Source of the DNA: Kosmotogaceae bacterium UBA1373
Lineage (GTDB): Bacteria > Thermotogota > Thermotogae > Petrotogales > Kosmotogaceae
Reading direction: 5' to 3'
Length of the DNA stretch: 64,000 nucleotides
Assembly (NCBI GenBank): GCA_002305955.1
Contig: DBRH01000012.1
Span: 1 to 64,000, forward strand
Under the pieces are notes generated by a model, which did no database searches, was not told where the DNA came from, and worked only from the letters and a program-made list of their open reading frames with translations. Positions 25,259 through 33,656 of this stretch are shown in pieces. Numbering within the stretch: the stretch's first letter is position 1; every line of letters starts with the position of its first letter. Made by a program: the position numbers and the translations under genes.

Positions 25259-25534
25259 ATGCAGGGTGTGGATGAGAGTACAAGAAAGGCTGTCCTTAAC
25301 AGGTTGAAGAGGATCGAGGGACAGATCAGGGGTCTGCAAAAGATGGTTGAGAATGACAGAGTTTGCGGCGACATTCTCACACAGGTTTCCGCAGTCAATT
25401 CGGCTCTCTCTAGGGTTTCGGAGATGATAATCAAAGGTTACGCCAGAAAATGCGTTATTGAGGCCAACGAAGCCGGTAAAACCGAAGAGCTGGATAATCT
25501 GATCGAAAACATTATCAAATTGAGAGGAATCTGA
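25259..25534 (+). CDS. CsoR/FrmR-family transcriptional repressor, His ligand replaced by Tyr
   Basis: A 91-residue all-helical repressor with the family opening KRIEGQIRGLQKMVE. In M. tuberculosis CsoR the Cu(I) ligands are Cys36, His61 and Cys65; here the same positions are Cys36, Tyr61 and Cys65. The two cysteines are kept, which recalls the persulfide-sensing CstR branch more than copper CsoR (inference). ATG follows GGAGAGAGGAA closely. Its neighbours (kinase, TrmI) give no clue to the signal; no copper pump or sulfur gene is adjacent. Confidence 0.88.
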   Translation: MQGVDESTRKAVLNRLKRIEGQIRGLQKMVENDRVCGDILTQVSAVNSALSRVSEMIIKGYARKCVIEANEAGKTEELDNLIENIIKLRGI

Positions 25535-26311
25535 ATGATAAGAGCCGGCGATAGAGTTGTGATTCTACTCGAAGATGAAGAGACGAGGCTTTTCGCAGAA
25601 GTTAGGGAAGGAGAAGTCCTGACGACCCATTACGGGAATCTGATCATGTCCTCTCTAGCCGGTATGGAGTACGGTTCTTTCGTATCGCTGGGATTCAAGG
25701 GAGCTTATGTGTTGAGGCCGTCCTTCATGGATGGAATCCTATCCCTTAAGCGTTCCACACAGATAGTCTATCCGAAAGATATCGCTTTCATTACGCTCAA
25801 TCTCGACGTCAAAGATGGGGATGTGGTTTATGAAGCGGGAACTGGAACCGGTGTAATGACTTCTGTCTTTTCCAGGCTGGTGGGAAGTTCTGGACGGGTG
25901 ATAACCTACGAAAAAAGAAGTGATTTCGTCATGAGAGCGCGCGAAAATGTGGCCGCTCTCGGAAAGATAGAGAGGGTGACTTTTTTCCCGGAGGATATAG
26001 AAAGGTGTGACGAAGAGAACGTGGCCGATTCATTCTTTCTTGATGTACCCGACCCTCTGGCAGTAATGGACAGGGCAGTTTCGATACTGAAAGGCGGCGG
26101 TAGAATCTGCGTTCTATGCCCGACGACCAATCAAGTTCAAGAATCCATAAGACTTCTGGGAGAGCTTAATATCGTCGATATTCAGATGTGGGAGATAATG
26201 GCGAGAAATTATAAAACTAATCCCGATAGATTGAGACCCGAGGACCGTATGGTGGGGCATACGGCATTCCTTATTTTTGGTGTGAAGATCAAGAGGAGGA
26301 GTAGATCATGA
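25535..26311 (+). CDS. trmI: tRNA (adenine-58-N1)-methyltransferase TrmI
   Basis: 258-residue SAM-dependent methyltransferase that makes m1A58 in the T loop. The N-terminal beta-domain (GDRVVILLEDE) and the SAM site VYEAGTGTGVMTSVF are typical, as is the block VADSFFLDVPDP. ATG immediately follows the repressor stop, and its own stop overlaps the S41 protease start (ATGA). Confidence 0.92.
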   Translation: MIRAGDRVVILLEDEETRLFAEVREGEVLTTHYGNLIMSSLAGMEYGSFVSLGFKGAYVLRPSFMDGILSLKRSTQIVYPKDIAFITLNLDVKDGDVVYEAGTGTGVMTSVFSRLVGSSGRVITYEKRSDFVMRARENVAALGKIERVTFFPEDIERCDEENVADSFFLDVPDPLAVMDRAVSILKGGGRICVLCPTTNQVQESIRLLGELNIVDIQMWEIMARNYKTNPDRLRPEDRMVGHTAFLIFGVKIKRRSRS

Positions 26312-27546
26312 AAAAGAATAAACTTTTAAAAACCGTTGGAGTTATCTCTGTGCTTGTCGGTGTCTTCTTTTTGGGAGCTTTTACCTCTTTATCGTACGAG
26401 AATATGCTCGATAAGTTCAGTCCGATGTTCGAAATATTGACCTATATAGACAGAAATTACTACGATATCGAGAAGGTTGACTACGACAACATTCTGGATG
26501 AAGTGCTTACAGGTACTATGCGGGGACTGGAAGATCCATTCGCCTGGTATTTCGATCCGGTGGAGACCAAGGAAAACGAAATAGATACCAGTTCAAAGTA
26601 CGGGGGTATCGGATCGGTAGTACAGTACAACATCGAGTTCGAATGTCTGCAGGTCGTTTCACCAATGGCCGGAAGTCCCTCCGAGAGGATCGGACTCAGA
26701 GCGGGAGACCTGATCATAACGATAGACGGGACACCCGTTTCGGAAACGGGCTATTATGAATCGGTTAACATGTTGAGGGGAGAGCCCGGCACAACAGTCA
26801 TCCTTGAAGTTTACAGGGAGGGATTTACCGAGACGAAGTTCTTTGAAATCACCAGGGAGATAATCGAAATCAAGAGCGTTAAAAGCGAGATCATCGATTT
26901 CGAGGGATCTAGTATTTCATACATACAGATAACGGGGTTCAACGCGCCCACGTACGAAGAGTTTCAAAATGCCCTCGATCTCACCAGAGATAGCCAGGCC
27001 TACATATTCGACCTTAGAAACAATCCCGGAGGCCTTTTGCAGAGCGTTCTGAACATTTCCTCCTTGATACTTCCCAAAGGACAGCGGGTTATAACCATAA
27101 GGTACAGGGACGGACAGGAGGAAATCTACAATTCCTGGGGTTCACGTTACAACAGTTATTTCACAAATAAACCGATAGTGGTGCTTGTTAACGAGGGAAG
27201 CGCTTCGGCATCCGAAATACTCACAGGAGCCCTAAAGGACCACGATATAGCGACGGTAATAGGTACGAAGACTTTCGGTAAAGCGGCCGTGCAGACGGTG
27301 TACAATCTCTCCAACGGTGGCGAGATATGGTTGCCGACGGCCCATTACTTCACCCCGAACGGAGACGACATACATCTCGTGGGCATAGAACCGAACATTA
27401 CGGTCGAAGCGACTGCGGTCTCTCTGGAAGACGAAAACAGGGCGCTAACCCTGTCAACTGCGGCAGTAGATATAGAAAACGACGCGCAGCTATTTGCGGC
27501 CCTCGAAGCGATCGCTCAGATGCTGGGGGTTGGTGTGGCCAATTGA
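26308..27546 (+). CDS. C-terminal processing peptidase (S41, PDZ domain)
   Basis: 412 residues with an N-terminal signal anchor (about 8-28), a PDZ domain (about 90-175) and the S41 catalytic core. The Ser-Lys dyad is visible in NEGSASASEI and GTKTFGKAAVQ. Such proteases trim or degrade exported proteins. ATG at 26308 overlaps trmI by four bases and follows GAGGAG. Its stop overlaps the next TTG start. Confidence 0.92.
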   Translation: MKKNKLLKTVGVISVLVGVFFLGAFTSLSYENMLDKFSPMFEILTYIDRNYYDIEKVDYDNILDEVLTGTMRGLEDPFAWYFDPVETKENEIDTSSKYGGIGSVVQYNIEFECLQVVSPMAGSPSERIGLRAGDLIITIDGTPVSETGYYESVNMLRGEPGTTVILEVYREGFTETKFFEITREIIEIKSVKSEIIDFEGSSISYIQITGFNAPTYEEFQNALDLTRDSQAYIFDLRNNPGGLLQSVLNISSLILPKGQRVITIRYRDGQEEIYNSWGSRYNSYFTNKPIVVLVNEGSASASEILTGALKDHDIATVIGTKTFGKAAVQTVYNLSNGGEIWLPTAHYFTPNGDDIHLVGIEPNITVEATAVSLEDENRALTLSTAAVDIENDAQLFAALEAIAQMLGVGVAN

Positions 27547-28217
27547 AATTTAGGAAGGCCACCATACTCTTTTCACTGGTTGCGCTGGCATTTGGTCTTG
27601 CGGCTATGATTTTCACGTTTTATCCGGCGGTTCAGGAAGTCGGGAGCAGAAAGTCCTCTCCCGACTTTTCTATCAGAAACAGTATATTTCCTTACTTACA
27701 GGACTTCAAAAAGCATCTTGAAAGCGTGCAGGAATTCAGCTCGATATTGAAAGAGCTCGAGAAGGAAAAAGCTGGAGCCTGGCTGATATCACTGGAGAAC
27801 GGTGAAAAGAGGTTCATATGTCCATACACCGATACCTACAACAAACTCCGTACTCTATTGCTGGTCGAAACCGGTAGCGGTGGCACCAGAACTGTGACTA
27901 CCACGAAGTACTTCGGCAACGATGTTACCAGAAGCGAAGTTGTGGAATACGGTGGTTTTTATCTGGATTACGTCCCGTCGTACTCGCTGATAATGGAAAG
28001 CGATTACCAGAGATACCTTCAAGAAGGCTATACATTCAACAAAGTTTACAATGCCAACGCCTTCAGTTTGGGTCGGTTCGTTTCGGATGTTTTCCAGGGT
28101 ATAGGACCGGTAATAGTGCTTAAGGAAGGCGCGAGTCTTTCGGAGCGATTCTTCGATGTAATAGAACGTTATTCGATACCTTTCATGCCGGTGAGATACT
28201 TCTTGAGAAAGGCATGA
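27543..28217 (+). CDS. Unrecognised exported or membrane-anchored protein
   Basis: 224 residues with one N-terminal hydrophobic segment (about 6-27) and an otherwise soluble, charged body. TTG at 27543 overlaps the S41 protease stop (TTGA), so it is coupled with it. No family recognised; the pairing suggests a partner, substrate or regulator of the protease (inference). Confidence 0.72.
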   Translation: MKFRKATILFSLVALAFGLAAMIFTFYPAVQEVGSRKSSPDFSIRNSIFPYLQDFKKHLESVQEFSSILKELEKEKAGAWLISLENGEKRFICPYTDTYNKLRTLLLVETGSGGTRTVTTTKYFGNDVTRSEVVEYGGFYLDYVPSYSLIMESDYQRYLQEGYTFNKVYNANAFSLGRFVSDVFQGIGPVIVLKEGASLSERFFDVIERYSIPFMPVRYFLRKA

Positions 28218-28304
28218 AACTCTTTAGCATACAAATCAAAAGAGGCCACTGTACTCTGAAGTGGATTTACGATAGTATATAAGAGAATTCGGCCAGGACG
28301 ATTC

Positions 28305-30731
28305 ATGAGTGGTGATAGCGTGGACAGACTCAGTGAGTTCATAATTCGGCATCGGGCGGCTGTGGTAGTTTTTTTTGGAATTCTGGGGATTTTTGGAGCT
28401 TTCCTCTCTTCCAAACTCAGTATTGATTCCGATCTGATGAAGATACTTCCCGAAGACGATCCAGTCATAAGGCAATATGAGAGTTTCATAGAGGGCAACT
28501 CCTCCAGAGATGTGACTTATATCGTTATCAAAAGCGACGACAAGTCTCCCGGGGGAATCGACAACCTGATGGCCGCTGCACGGGAAATCTTTGACAGTGT
28601 CGACCAGTTAAACAGTATAGAGGCTTTCGTAAGGTTCGATGTAATTTCGGACCTCGGACCGCTCGGCTTTGTGCTTATAGATTCCTCTGAACTTGAATCG
28701 TTGAGCGGTTCCAATCAGGATATGGTCAGAAACGTACAGAGACTCGTCAATTACGACTTTTCGGCCATACACAGCATCGGCGAGATGCTGGCCGGGTTCG
28801 ATGGATTCAAAGATATGCTGAAAGAGGATGAGAGCGCGGGGCGTTTTGAGAATTTCATCAGGCTCCCGGAAAGTATCCCTCAGAAAGACCCGATGATCCT
28901 GGTCATGGGTTTCAAGCTCGACGGTCCCTCGTCAGATGTGGCGTACGTGGCCCGTGTAATTCCGGCTCTCCGGAAATGGATAAGCGAAAAACTCGAACCG
29001 TACGACCTTACCTACGGAATGGCCGGCGATCATTTCGGCACTTACGATTCCCACAGACAGGCAACTGACGATTTCATGCTAACAACCGTGATCTCTTTGA
29101 CCGGTATATCGCTGCTCTTCCTGCTCGCCTACTCGAGCTTTAAAATCACTCTCTTCGTGTTTTCATCACTGGCGGTTTCTATGTTCATAACTCTGGGAGC
29201 GGCTTACCTTATTTTTGGATCGCTGAACATAATTACCTCTTTCGTAACCTCCATAACTCTGGGCCTCGGTATCGATTACGGAATTCATATGATCACCTGG
29301 CTTTCCGACGGCGCAAAGAAAGAGAGAAATTCGCAGAGACTCCTCAGGGAGGCTTACAAATCTCTTTTGAAGCCTTTGATGGCAAGCATGCTAACGACGG
29401 CCGCCGTTTTCGTGATACTCGCGTTGATCGATTCCCCGGCAGTCAGGGAGCTTGGAATACTCACTTCTTTCGGCATAGTTATATTTTTCATCGTTATGAT
29501 TACGTTTTTACCCGCGCTGAGTATAAAAACCGTCATGAAACAAGGAAGATCGGCAAACATCCACCTTTTAGATCGATTTTTTTTACGGCTGGCGAGGTTG
29601 ATAAGGAAACTCGGTGTGGTTTCCGGTGGTATCGTCTTCATACTTATACTTTCTCTAGGTTATCTCGGTTATATAAGCATTACCAATTTTTCCTACACTC
29701 CGCCGGGATTGATGGCCACCGATTCCGAACAGATAGCCGTTCCGGCGTTGATCGAAAGAACGTTCGGAGGAAGTATCCTGAACTCAGTTCCATTCATGGT
29801 CGGTGACGTTGAATCTTTGAGACGCGCACATGAAAATCTAAACAACAATCCGAACATAAGGAGTGTATTCTCCGTGCTCTCGATTCTGGAAGATGGAAGT
29901 CAGGATCAGGTGAACAGAATACAATCGATCACGAGACAGATAAATTCGATGCGCAACTCGCCGCTTGTGGAGGCACTGCTCAAGAAAGCACAGTACTACG
30001 ATTTCATGATTGAACTTCTCGATAAGGCCGAAGGTGTGAAAAGCTCCGACGAACTCATCGACTTAATTGCAGAGGTCATACCAGACAGTCTAAAGGAGAG
30101 GGTTCTTTACGAAGATGGCCAGGGAAAGAGATACTTCGTTATCAACGCCGAGCCGACATCTATTATCTACAGAAACAACGTGATCAAAATCCTTTTCGAC
30201 AGTGTGGGTGAAGAGCTCAGGGAAGCCGCCGGTGGTTACCCGAAAGTCTTTTATTACCTGATGGATGTTGTACGGAAGATATCGATTCCAGTTACACTCT
30301 TCGCGTTTGTAATAGTTTTTTTGATAGTGACCATCGAAAGGAAGAGCCTGTTCGACGGGTTGAAACTCTTCGCCTTGATGGTTGGCATTCTGATGACGAT
30401 GTTCGGATTGATGGAAATTTCAGGTATCGAGACAACGTTCATAACGGTCATCTCGGCCCCGCTCATAATAGGTATTGGGGTCGATGCGCTGGTGTATGTT
30501 GTCCACAGTTCGGGAAAGAGAGACGAGAAGGAACTCGCCAGGACGCTGAAATCCATAACGATGTCATCTGCCACAACGATGCTGGCCTTCTTTTCCTTTG
30601 CCTTCGCGGAAGGTAAGCTCTTGAGCAGTTTCGGGCTCAGTCTGGCTTCGGGTGTTCTTATGTCACTTGTTGTTGCAACTTTTCTCGTTCCCGTGCTACC
30701 ATGGAACAGCAAAGAACGAAATGGAGGTTAA
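28305..30731 (+). CDS. RND/MMPL-family exporter
   Basis: 808-residue membrane protein in two similar halves. Each half has one helix, a soluble extracytoplasmic domain (about 40-240 and 460-640), and a bundle of five helices. The RND helix-4 motif occurs twice, GLGIDYGIHM and IGIGVDALVYVVH, each keeping the proton-relay Asp. This HAE3/MMPL layout is linked to lipid or hopanoid transport; substrate unknown here. ATG 28305 is used; GTG at 28320 is an alternative. Confidence 0.87.
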   Translation: MSGDSVDRLSEFIIRHRAAVVVFFGILGIFGAFLSSKLSIDSDLMKILPEDDPVIRQYESFIEGNSSRDVTYIVIKSDDKSPGGIDNLMAAAREIFDSVDQLNSIEAFVRFDVISDLGPLGFVLIDSSELESLSGSNQDMVRNVQRLVNYDFSAIHSIGEMLAGFDGFKDMLKEDESAGRFENFIRLPESIPQKDPMILVMGFKLDGPSSDVAYVARVIPALRKWISEKLEPYDLTYGMAGDHFGTYDSHRQATDDFMLTTVISLTGISLLFLLAYSSFKITLFVFSSLAVSMFITLGAAYLIFGSLNIITSFVTSITLGLGIDYGIHMITWLSDGAKKERNSQRLLREAYKSLLKPLMASMLTTAAVFVILALIDSPAVRELGILTSFGIVIFFIVMITFLPALSIKTVMKQGRSANIHLLDRFFLRLARLIRKLGVVSGGIVFILILSLGYLGYISITNFSYTPPGLMATDSEQIAVPALIERTFGGSILNSVPFMVGDVESLRRAHENLNNNPNIRSVFSVLSILEDGSQDQVNRIQSITRQINSMRNSPLVEALLKKAQYYDFMIELLDKAEGVKSSDELIDLIAEVIPDSLKERVLYEDGQGKRYFVINAEPTSIIYRNNVIKILFDSVGEELREAAGGYPKVFYYLMDVVRKISIPVTLFAFVIVFLIVTIERKSLFDGLKLFALMVGILMTMFGLMEISGIETTFITVISAPLIIGIGVDALVYVVHSSGKRDEKELARTLKSITMSSATTMLAFFSFAFAEGKLLSSFGLSLASGVLMSLVVATFLVPVLPWNSKERNGG

Positions 30732-30734
30732 GAC

Positions 30735-31352
30735 ATGCCTTTTCATCTTTTGGTCGCGTATTACGTTGTTGATCATGCCTTTGTGAACAACACCAAACTT
30801 TCGAAAATGGACGACAAGAAGCTTTGGACACATTTCATCTGGGTGGTTCTGGTCTTTCTTGCCTTCACTTTCGACGTGTTCCTTTCCAACCCCCTTGGCA
30901 TTCTGTTGCTTATACTCTCTATCGGCGTGACGGTAACTCTGGACATGGGAAGGAAAAAGCTCTCCAACCATTTGATAGAGATAATCGCCTTCTTCATCTT
31001 TCTGTTTTTTACGCTTCTCGGTAAGAGTTATCTGAGCAGGTCCTTTGTGACCATAGAATTTTCCTGGTATCTTTTGGGGATGCTTGCCACAACCGTGGGC
31101 GTCACGTATTTTCTGAGAGGGCGGATTTTGGCGGAAAATGCGACCGATTCCATAGGCATAGCCGAACGTATGTCCATATTCATATTCGTTCTTGCAGGAC
31201 ACTGGGAGTGGACTCTAATAGCTATCGGCGCCGCGCTAACCTTCAGAGTGGTTTTCTCGAAAGATGGAAAAATCGAATGGTTAATAAGTCCCGTAGCAGG
31301 TGTCGGACTGTCATTCCTCTGGCAACTGCTGATGAGGAGCATGCTGGGTTGA
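30735..31352 (+). CDS. Integral membrane protein, possibly DUF3307-like
   Basis: 205 residues with about six to seven hydrophobic segments. The opening HLLVAYYVVDHAFVNN and the following THFIWVVLVFL loosely resemble DUF3307 proteins, but the match is not firm. It starts three bases after the MMPL stop and overlaps the next gene (TTGA), so it belongs to that operon. Confidence 0.65.
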   Translation: MPFHLLVAYYVVDHAFVNNTKLSKMDDKKLWTHFIWVVLVFLAFTFDVFLSNPLGILLLILSIGVTVTLDMGRKKLSNHLIEIIAFFIFLFFTLLGKSYLSRSFVTIEFSWYLLGMLATTVGVTYFLRGRILAENATDSIGIAERMSIFIFVLAGHWEWTLIAIGAALTFRVVFSKDGKIEWLISPVAGVGLSFLWQLLMRSMLG

Positions 31353-31966
31353 CCTATGCTGTAGGAGACATCCACGGTTGCCTCGACGTTTTGAGAAGAC
31401 TTGTACAGTCTCTGGAGGCAAAGAGTTCCGATGTCTTCGTTTTTATCGGTGACTACGTTGACAGAGGGCCCGATTCGAAAGGTGTCATCGACTATCTGAT
31501 AGCCCTTTCGGAAAGATACGAATGTCATTTCATTAGAGGCAACCATGAACAGATGTTTCTTGATTATCTAAGGCGAGAACCGGGTGCAATGATCTGGGCA
31601 TACAACGGTATGGAGAGAACCTTAATGAGTTATGGAAGTTTGAGGGCCGTTCCCGACTGTCACATCGATTTTCTCAACAGAACTGTCTACAGCTACACGA
31701 TAAAGAAGTTCGTTTTTGTTCATGCCGGTGTCAGGCCGGGGATACCGCTCGAAGAGCAAGAAGAGCGAGACTTGCTGTGGATTAGAGAGCCTTTTCTAAG
31801 CAATCGCAACCCGATCAAGGGTAAGACAGTAATCTTCGGACACACACCACAATTCGGCGGGCCGTTGATCGAAAAAAGTAAAATAGGAATAGACACCGGC
31901 TGTGTCTATGGAGGTTACCTTACGGCGTACAGGATCGAAGATAGACACTGGGTGTGCGAGAAATGA
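31349..31966 (+). CDS. PPP-family serine/threonine protein phosphatase
   Basis: 205-residue metallophosphatase with the three PPP signatures GDIHGC, GDYVDRG and RGNHE, followed by the His motifs HAGV and FGHTP. It resembles phage lambda-type and bacterial PrpA/PrpB or Ap4A hydrolase-like enzymes. The start TTG 31349 overlaps the previous stop; a longer reading from 31208 runs in another gene's coding region. A rho-independent terminator begins at its stop codon. Confidence 0.88.
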   Translation: MTYAVGDIHGCLDVLRRLVQSLEAKSSDVFVFIGDYVDRGPDSKGVIDYLIALSERYECHFIRGNHEQMFLDYLRREPGAMIWAYNGMERTLMSYGSLRAVPDCHIDFLNRTVYSYTIKKFVFVHAGVRPGIPLEEQEERDLLWIREPFLSNRNPIKGKTVIFGHTPQFGGPLIEKSKIGIDTGCVYGGYLTAYRIEDRHWVCEK

Positions 31967-31995
31967 AAACGGGCGGAAGGTCTTCCGCCCGTTTT
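31966..31995. terminator. Bidirectional terminator between the phosphatase and glutamate dehydrogenase
   Basis: AAAACGGGCGGAAG and CTTCCGCCCGTTTT are perfect complements around GT (in practice a GGTC loop). T-runs occur on both sides: GTTTTTC rightward, and GTTTTCA leftward into the gdh 3' end. Confidence 0.92.
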
Positions 31996-32013
31996 TCTTG
32001 ATGGATCGATATA

Positions 32014-33267
32014 TCAGGGGTAGATGCCTCTCAGTTTAGTCGCGAGTGCAACTTTCTCTATAGCATCTACGTAGGCTGCAGACCTCATATCGATGTCGTA
32101 CTTGTTCGCCGTTGAGGCTACGGAGTTGAAGGCTTCCTTCATGATCTTGTGGAGAGCCCTTCTCACATCTTCGATATCCCAGAAGTAATGCTGCAGACCC
32201 TGGACCCATTCGAAGTAAGAGACTGTGACTCCACCGGCGTTTGCAAGGAAATCCGGAACGATGAAGATGTTCTTGGAGAGTATTATTTCATCCGCTTCGG
32301 GCGTTATCGGGCCGTTGGCTCCTTCGACTATTATCTTGGCCTTGATATCGCCGGCATTATTCGCCGTTATGGCATTTTCGAGTGCCGCGGGGACGAGAAT
32401 ATCGACATCCAGAGTCAACAGATCGTTGTTGCTGATTTTCTGACCCTTTGGATAACCTTCGATGACACCCTTGTTCTGGTCTCTGTAGGCTATCACTTCA
32501 TCGATATCAAAACCGGCAGGATTGTACAGACCACCGGAAACGTCGCTAAGGGCAACCACTTTAGAGCCTATCTCTTCGCTTATCAGTTTCGCCGCGAAAG
32601 AACCGACGTTTCCGAAACCCTGAACCGCGAAGGTGGCGTTTTTCGGATCCATGCCCTTGTACTTTGCAGCCTCTTCGGCGATGACTCTGACTCCTCTTCC
32701 AGTAGCTTCCGGTCTTCCCTTCGAACCGCCAATTTCCAGCGGTTTACCGGTGACTATGCCGAGAACGGAGTGGCCAACGTTCATCGAATAAGTGTCCATG
32801 TACCAGGACATTATCTGTGCGTTGGTGTTAACGTCCGGTGCGGGTATATCCTCGTTCTCTCCAATGATTATCTGTATCTCCGAAAAGTAGCGTCTGGAAA
32901 GCCTTTCCAATTCACCCATCGAGAGTTCCTGAGGATTTACGCAGACTCCACCCTTGCCTCCGCCGTAAGGAATACCGACTACGGCACACTTCCAGGTCAT
33001 CCAAAAAGCCAGTGCCTTTACTTCGTCCAGGGTGACGTTTTGATGGTATCTGATTCCGCCCTTCGCCGGACCTCTTGCAACGTTGTGCTGAACTCTATGG
33101 CCGGTGAATACTTTTATCTCGCCGTTATCCATTCTCACCGGGAAATTCACCGTGAGTTCCCGCTTCGTTGAAGTGAGAACCTGTCGCATACTGCTGCTCA
33201 GTTTCATTACATCAGCAGCTTTGTTGAACTGCTTCAGTGCATTTTCAAACAAACTTATCTCGGCCAC
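32014..33267 (-). CDS. gdhA: Glutamate dehydrogenase
   Basis: 417 residues, length of the hexameric bacterial/archaeal Glu/Leu/Phe/Val dehydrogenases. The catalytic region GGGKGGV with Lys, the upstream GPAKGGIRYH, and the Rossmann motif GFGNVGSFAA are visible. It interconverts glutamate and 2-oxoglutarate with NAD(P). Start is GTG 33267 behind AGGAGG. Nucleotide preference cannot be settled by eye. Confidence 0.95.
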   Translation of the reverse strand: MAEISLFENALKQFNKAADVMKLSSSMRQVLTSTKRELTVNFPVRMDNGEIKVFTGHRVQHNVARGPAKGGIRYHQNVTLDEVKALAFWMTWKCAVVGIPYGGGKGGVCVNPQELSMGELERLSRRYFSEIQIIIGENEDIPAPDVNTNAQIMSWYMDTYSMNVGHSVLGIVTGKPLEIGGSKGRPEATGRGVRVIAEEAAKYKGMDPKNATFAVQGFGNVGSFAAKLISEEIGSKVVALSDVSGGLYNPAGFDIDEVIAYRDQNKGVIEGYPKGQKISNNDLLTLDVDILVPAALENAITANNAGDIKAKIIVEGANGPITPEADEIILSKNIFIVPDFLANAGGVTVSYFEWVQGLQHYFWDIEDVRRALHKIMKEAFNSVASTANKYDIDMRSAAYVDAIEKVALATKLRGIYP

Positions 33268-33318
33268 GAAAATACCTCCTGCTCCTTGTTTTTGGTGTCA
33301 TACCATTTGAATTTTATG

Positions 33319-33324
33319 ATTATA
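33319..33324 (-). promoter_or_regulatory. -10 element of gdhA
   Basis: TATAAT on the minus strand, 51 bases before the GTG. No clear -35 (ACATGG at 17 bases). Confidence 0.4.
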
Positions 33325-33356
33325 TTCAGAGCTTCACAAATCCATGTACGGTCGAA

Positions 33357-33387
33357 AGGAGTCGCTTAAAGTCAATTAAAGACTCCT
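33357..33387. repeat. Inverted repeat upstream of gdhA
   Basis: AGGAGTC and GACTCCT flank a 17-base AT-rich centre. It lies upstream of the gdhA -10 and beyond the tRNA-Arg terminator. A regulator site is possible but unsupported by other copies. Confidence 0.35.
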
Positions 33388-33430
33388 AGGTGTTATTTTC
33401 AAGGTGAGTTTTCTCTATGCTAGCAACTAT

Positions 33431-33458
33431 CAAAAAAAAGCGAGGAGAAAACCTCGCT
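33431..33458 (-). terminator. Terminator of tRNA-Arg
   Basis: Leftward AGCGAGG-TTTTCT-CCTCGCT followed by eight T (complement of 33432-33439), two bases after the tRNA CCA. Confidence 0.95.
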
Positions 33459-33459
33459 C

Positions 33460-33534
33460 TGGTACCCCCAGAAGGAATCGAACCTTCATCTGCGGATTAG
33501 GAATCCGCCATTCTATCCGTTGAACTATAGGGGC
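33460..33534 (-). tRNA. tRNA-Arg (anticodon CCT)
   Basis: 75 bases on the minus strand. Anticodon stem GCGGA/TCCGC encloses TTCCTAA, anticodon CCT, which reads AGG. T arm GAAGG-TTCGATT-CCTTC; discriminator A and CCA encoded. The acceptor GCCCCTA/TGGGGGT needs a G1-U72 and a U6-G67 wobble, which is slightly unusual. Confidence 0.92.
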
Positions 33535-33545
33535 GCAACGTGGAG

Positions 33546-33574
33546 ATTATAGCATCACGTTCAAGCCTTTTCAA
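33546..33574 (-). promoter_or_regulatory. tRNA-Arg promoter
   Basis: TTGAAA (33569-33574), 17 bases, TATAAT (33546-33551) on the minus strand, 11 bases before the tRNA. Confidence 0.85.
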
Positions 33575-33583
33575 CAGCTTCTC

Positions 33584-33592
33584 TGCTACAAT
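33584..33592 (+). promoter_or_regulatory. Extended -10 of psuG
   Basis: TGCTACAAT, 64 bases before the TTG start of psuG; divergent from and next to the tRNA-Arg promoter. Confidence 0.45.
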
Positions 33593-33656
33593 TGGAAAGT
33601 GCTGATCTAGATTGATCGACGGGATTTTGTACAGATCCAGAGAGAGGTGGACACAT

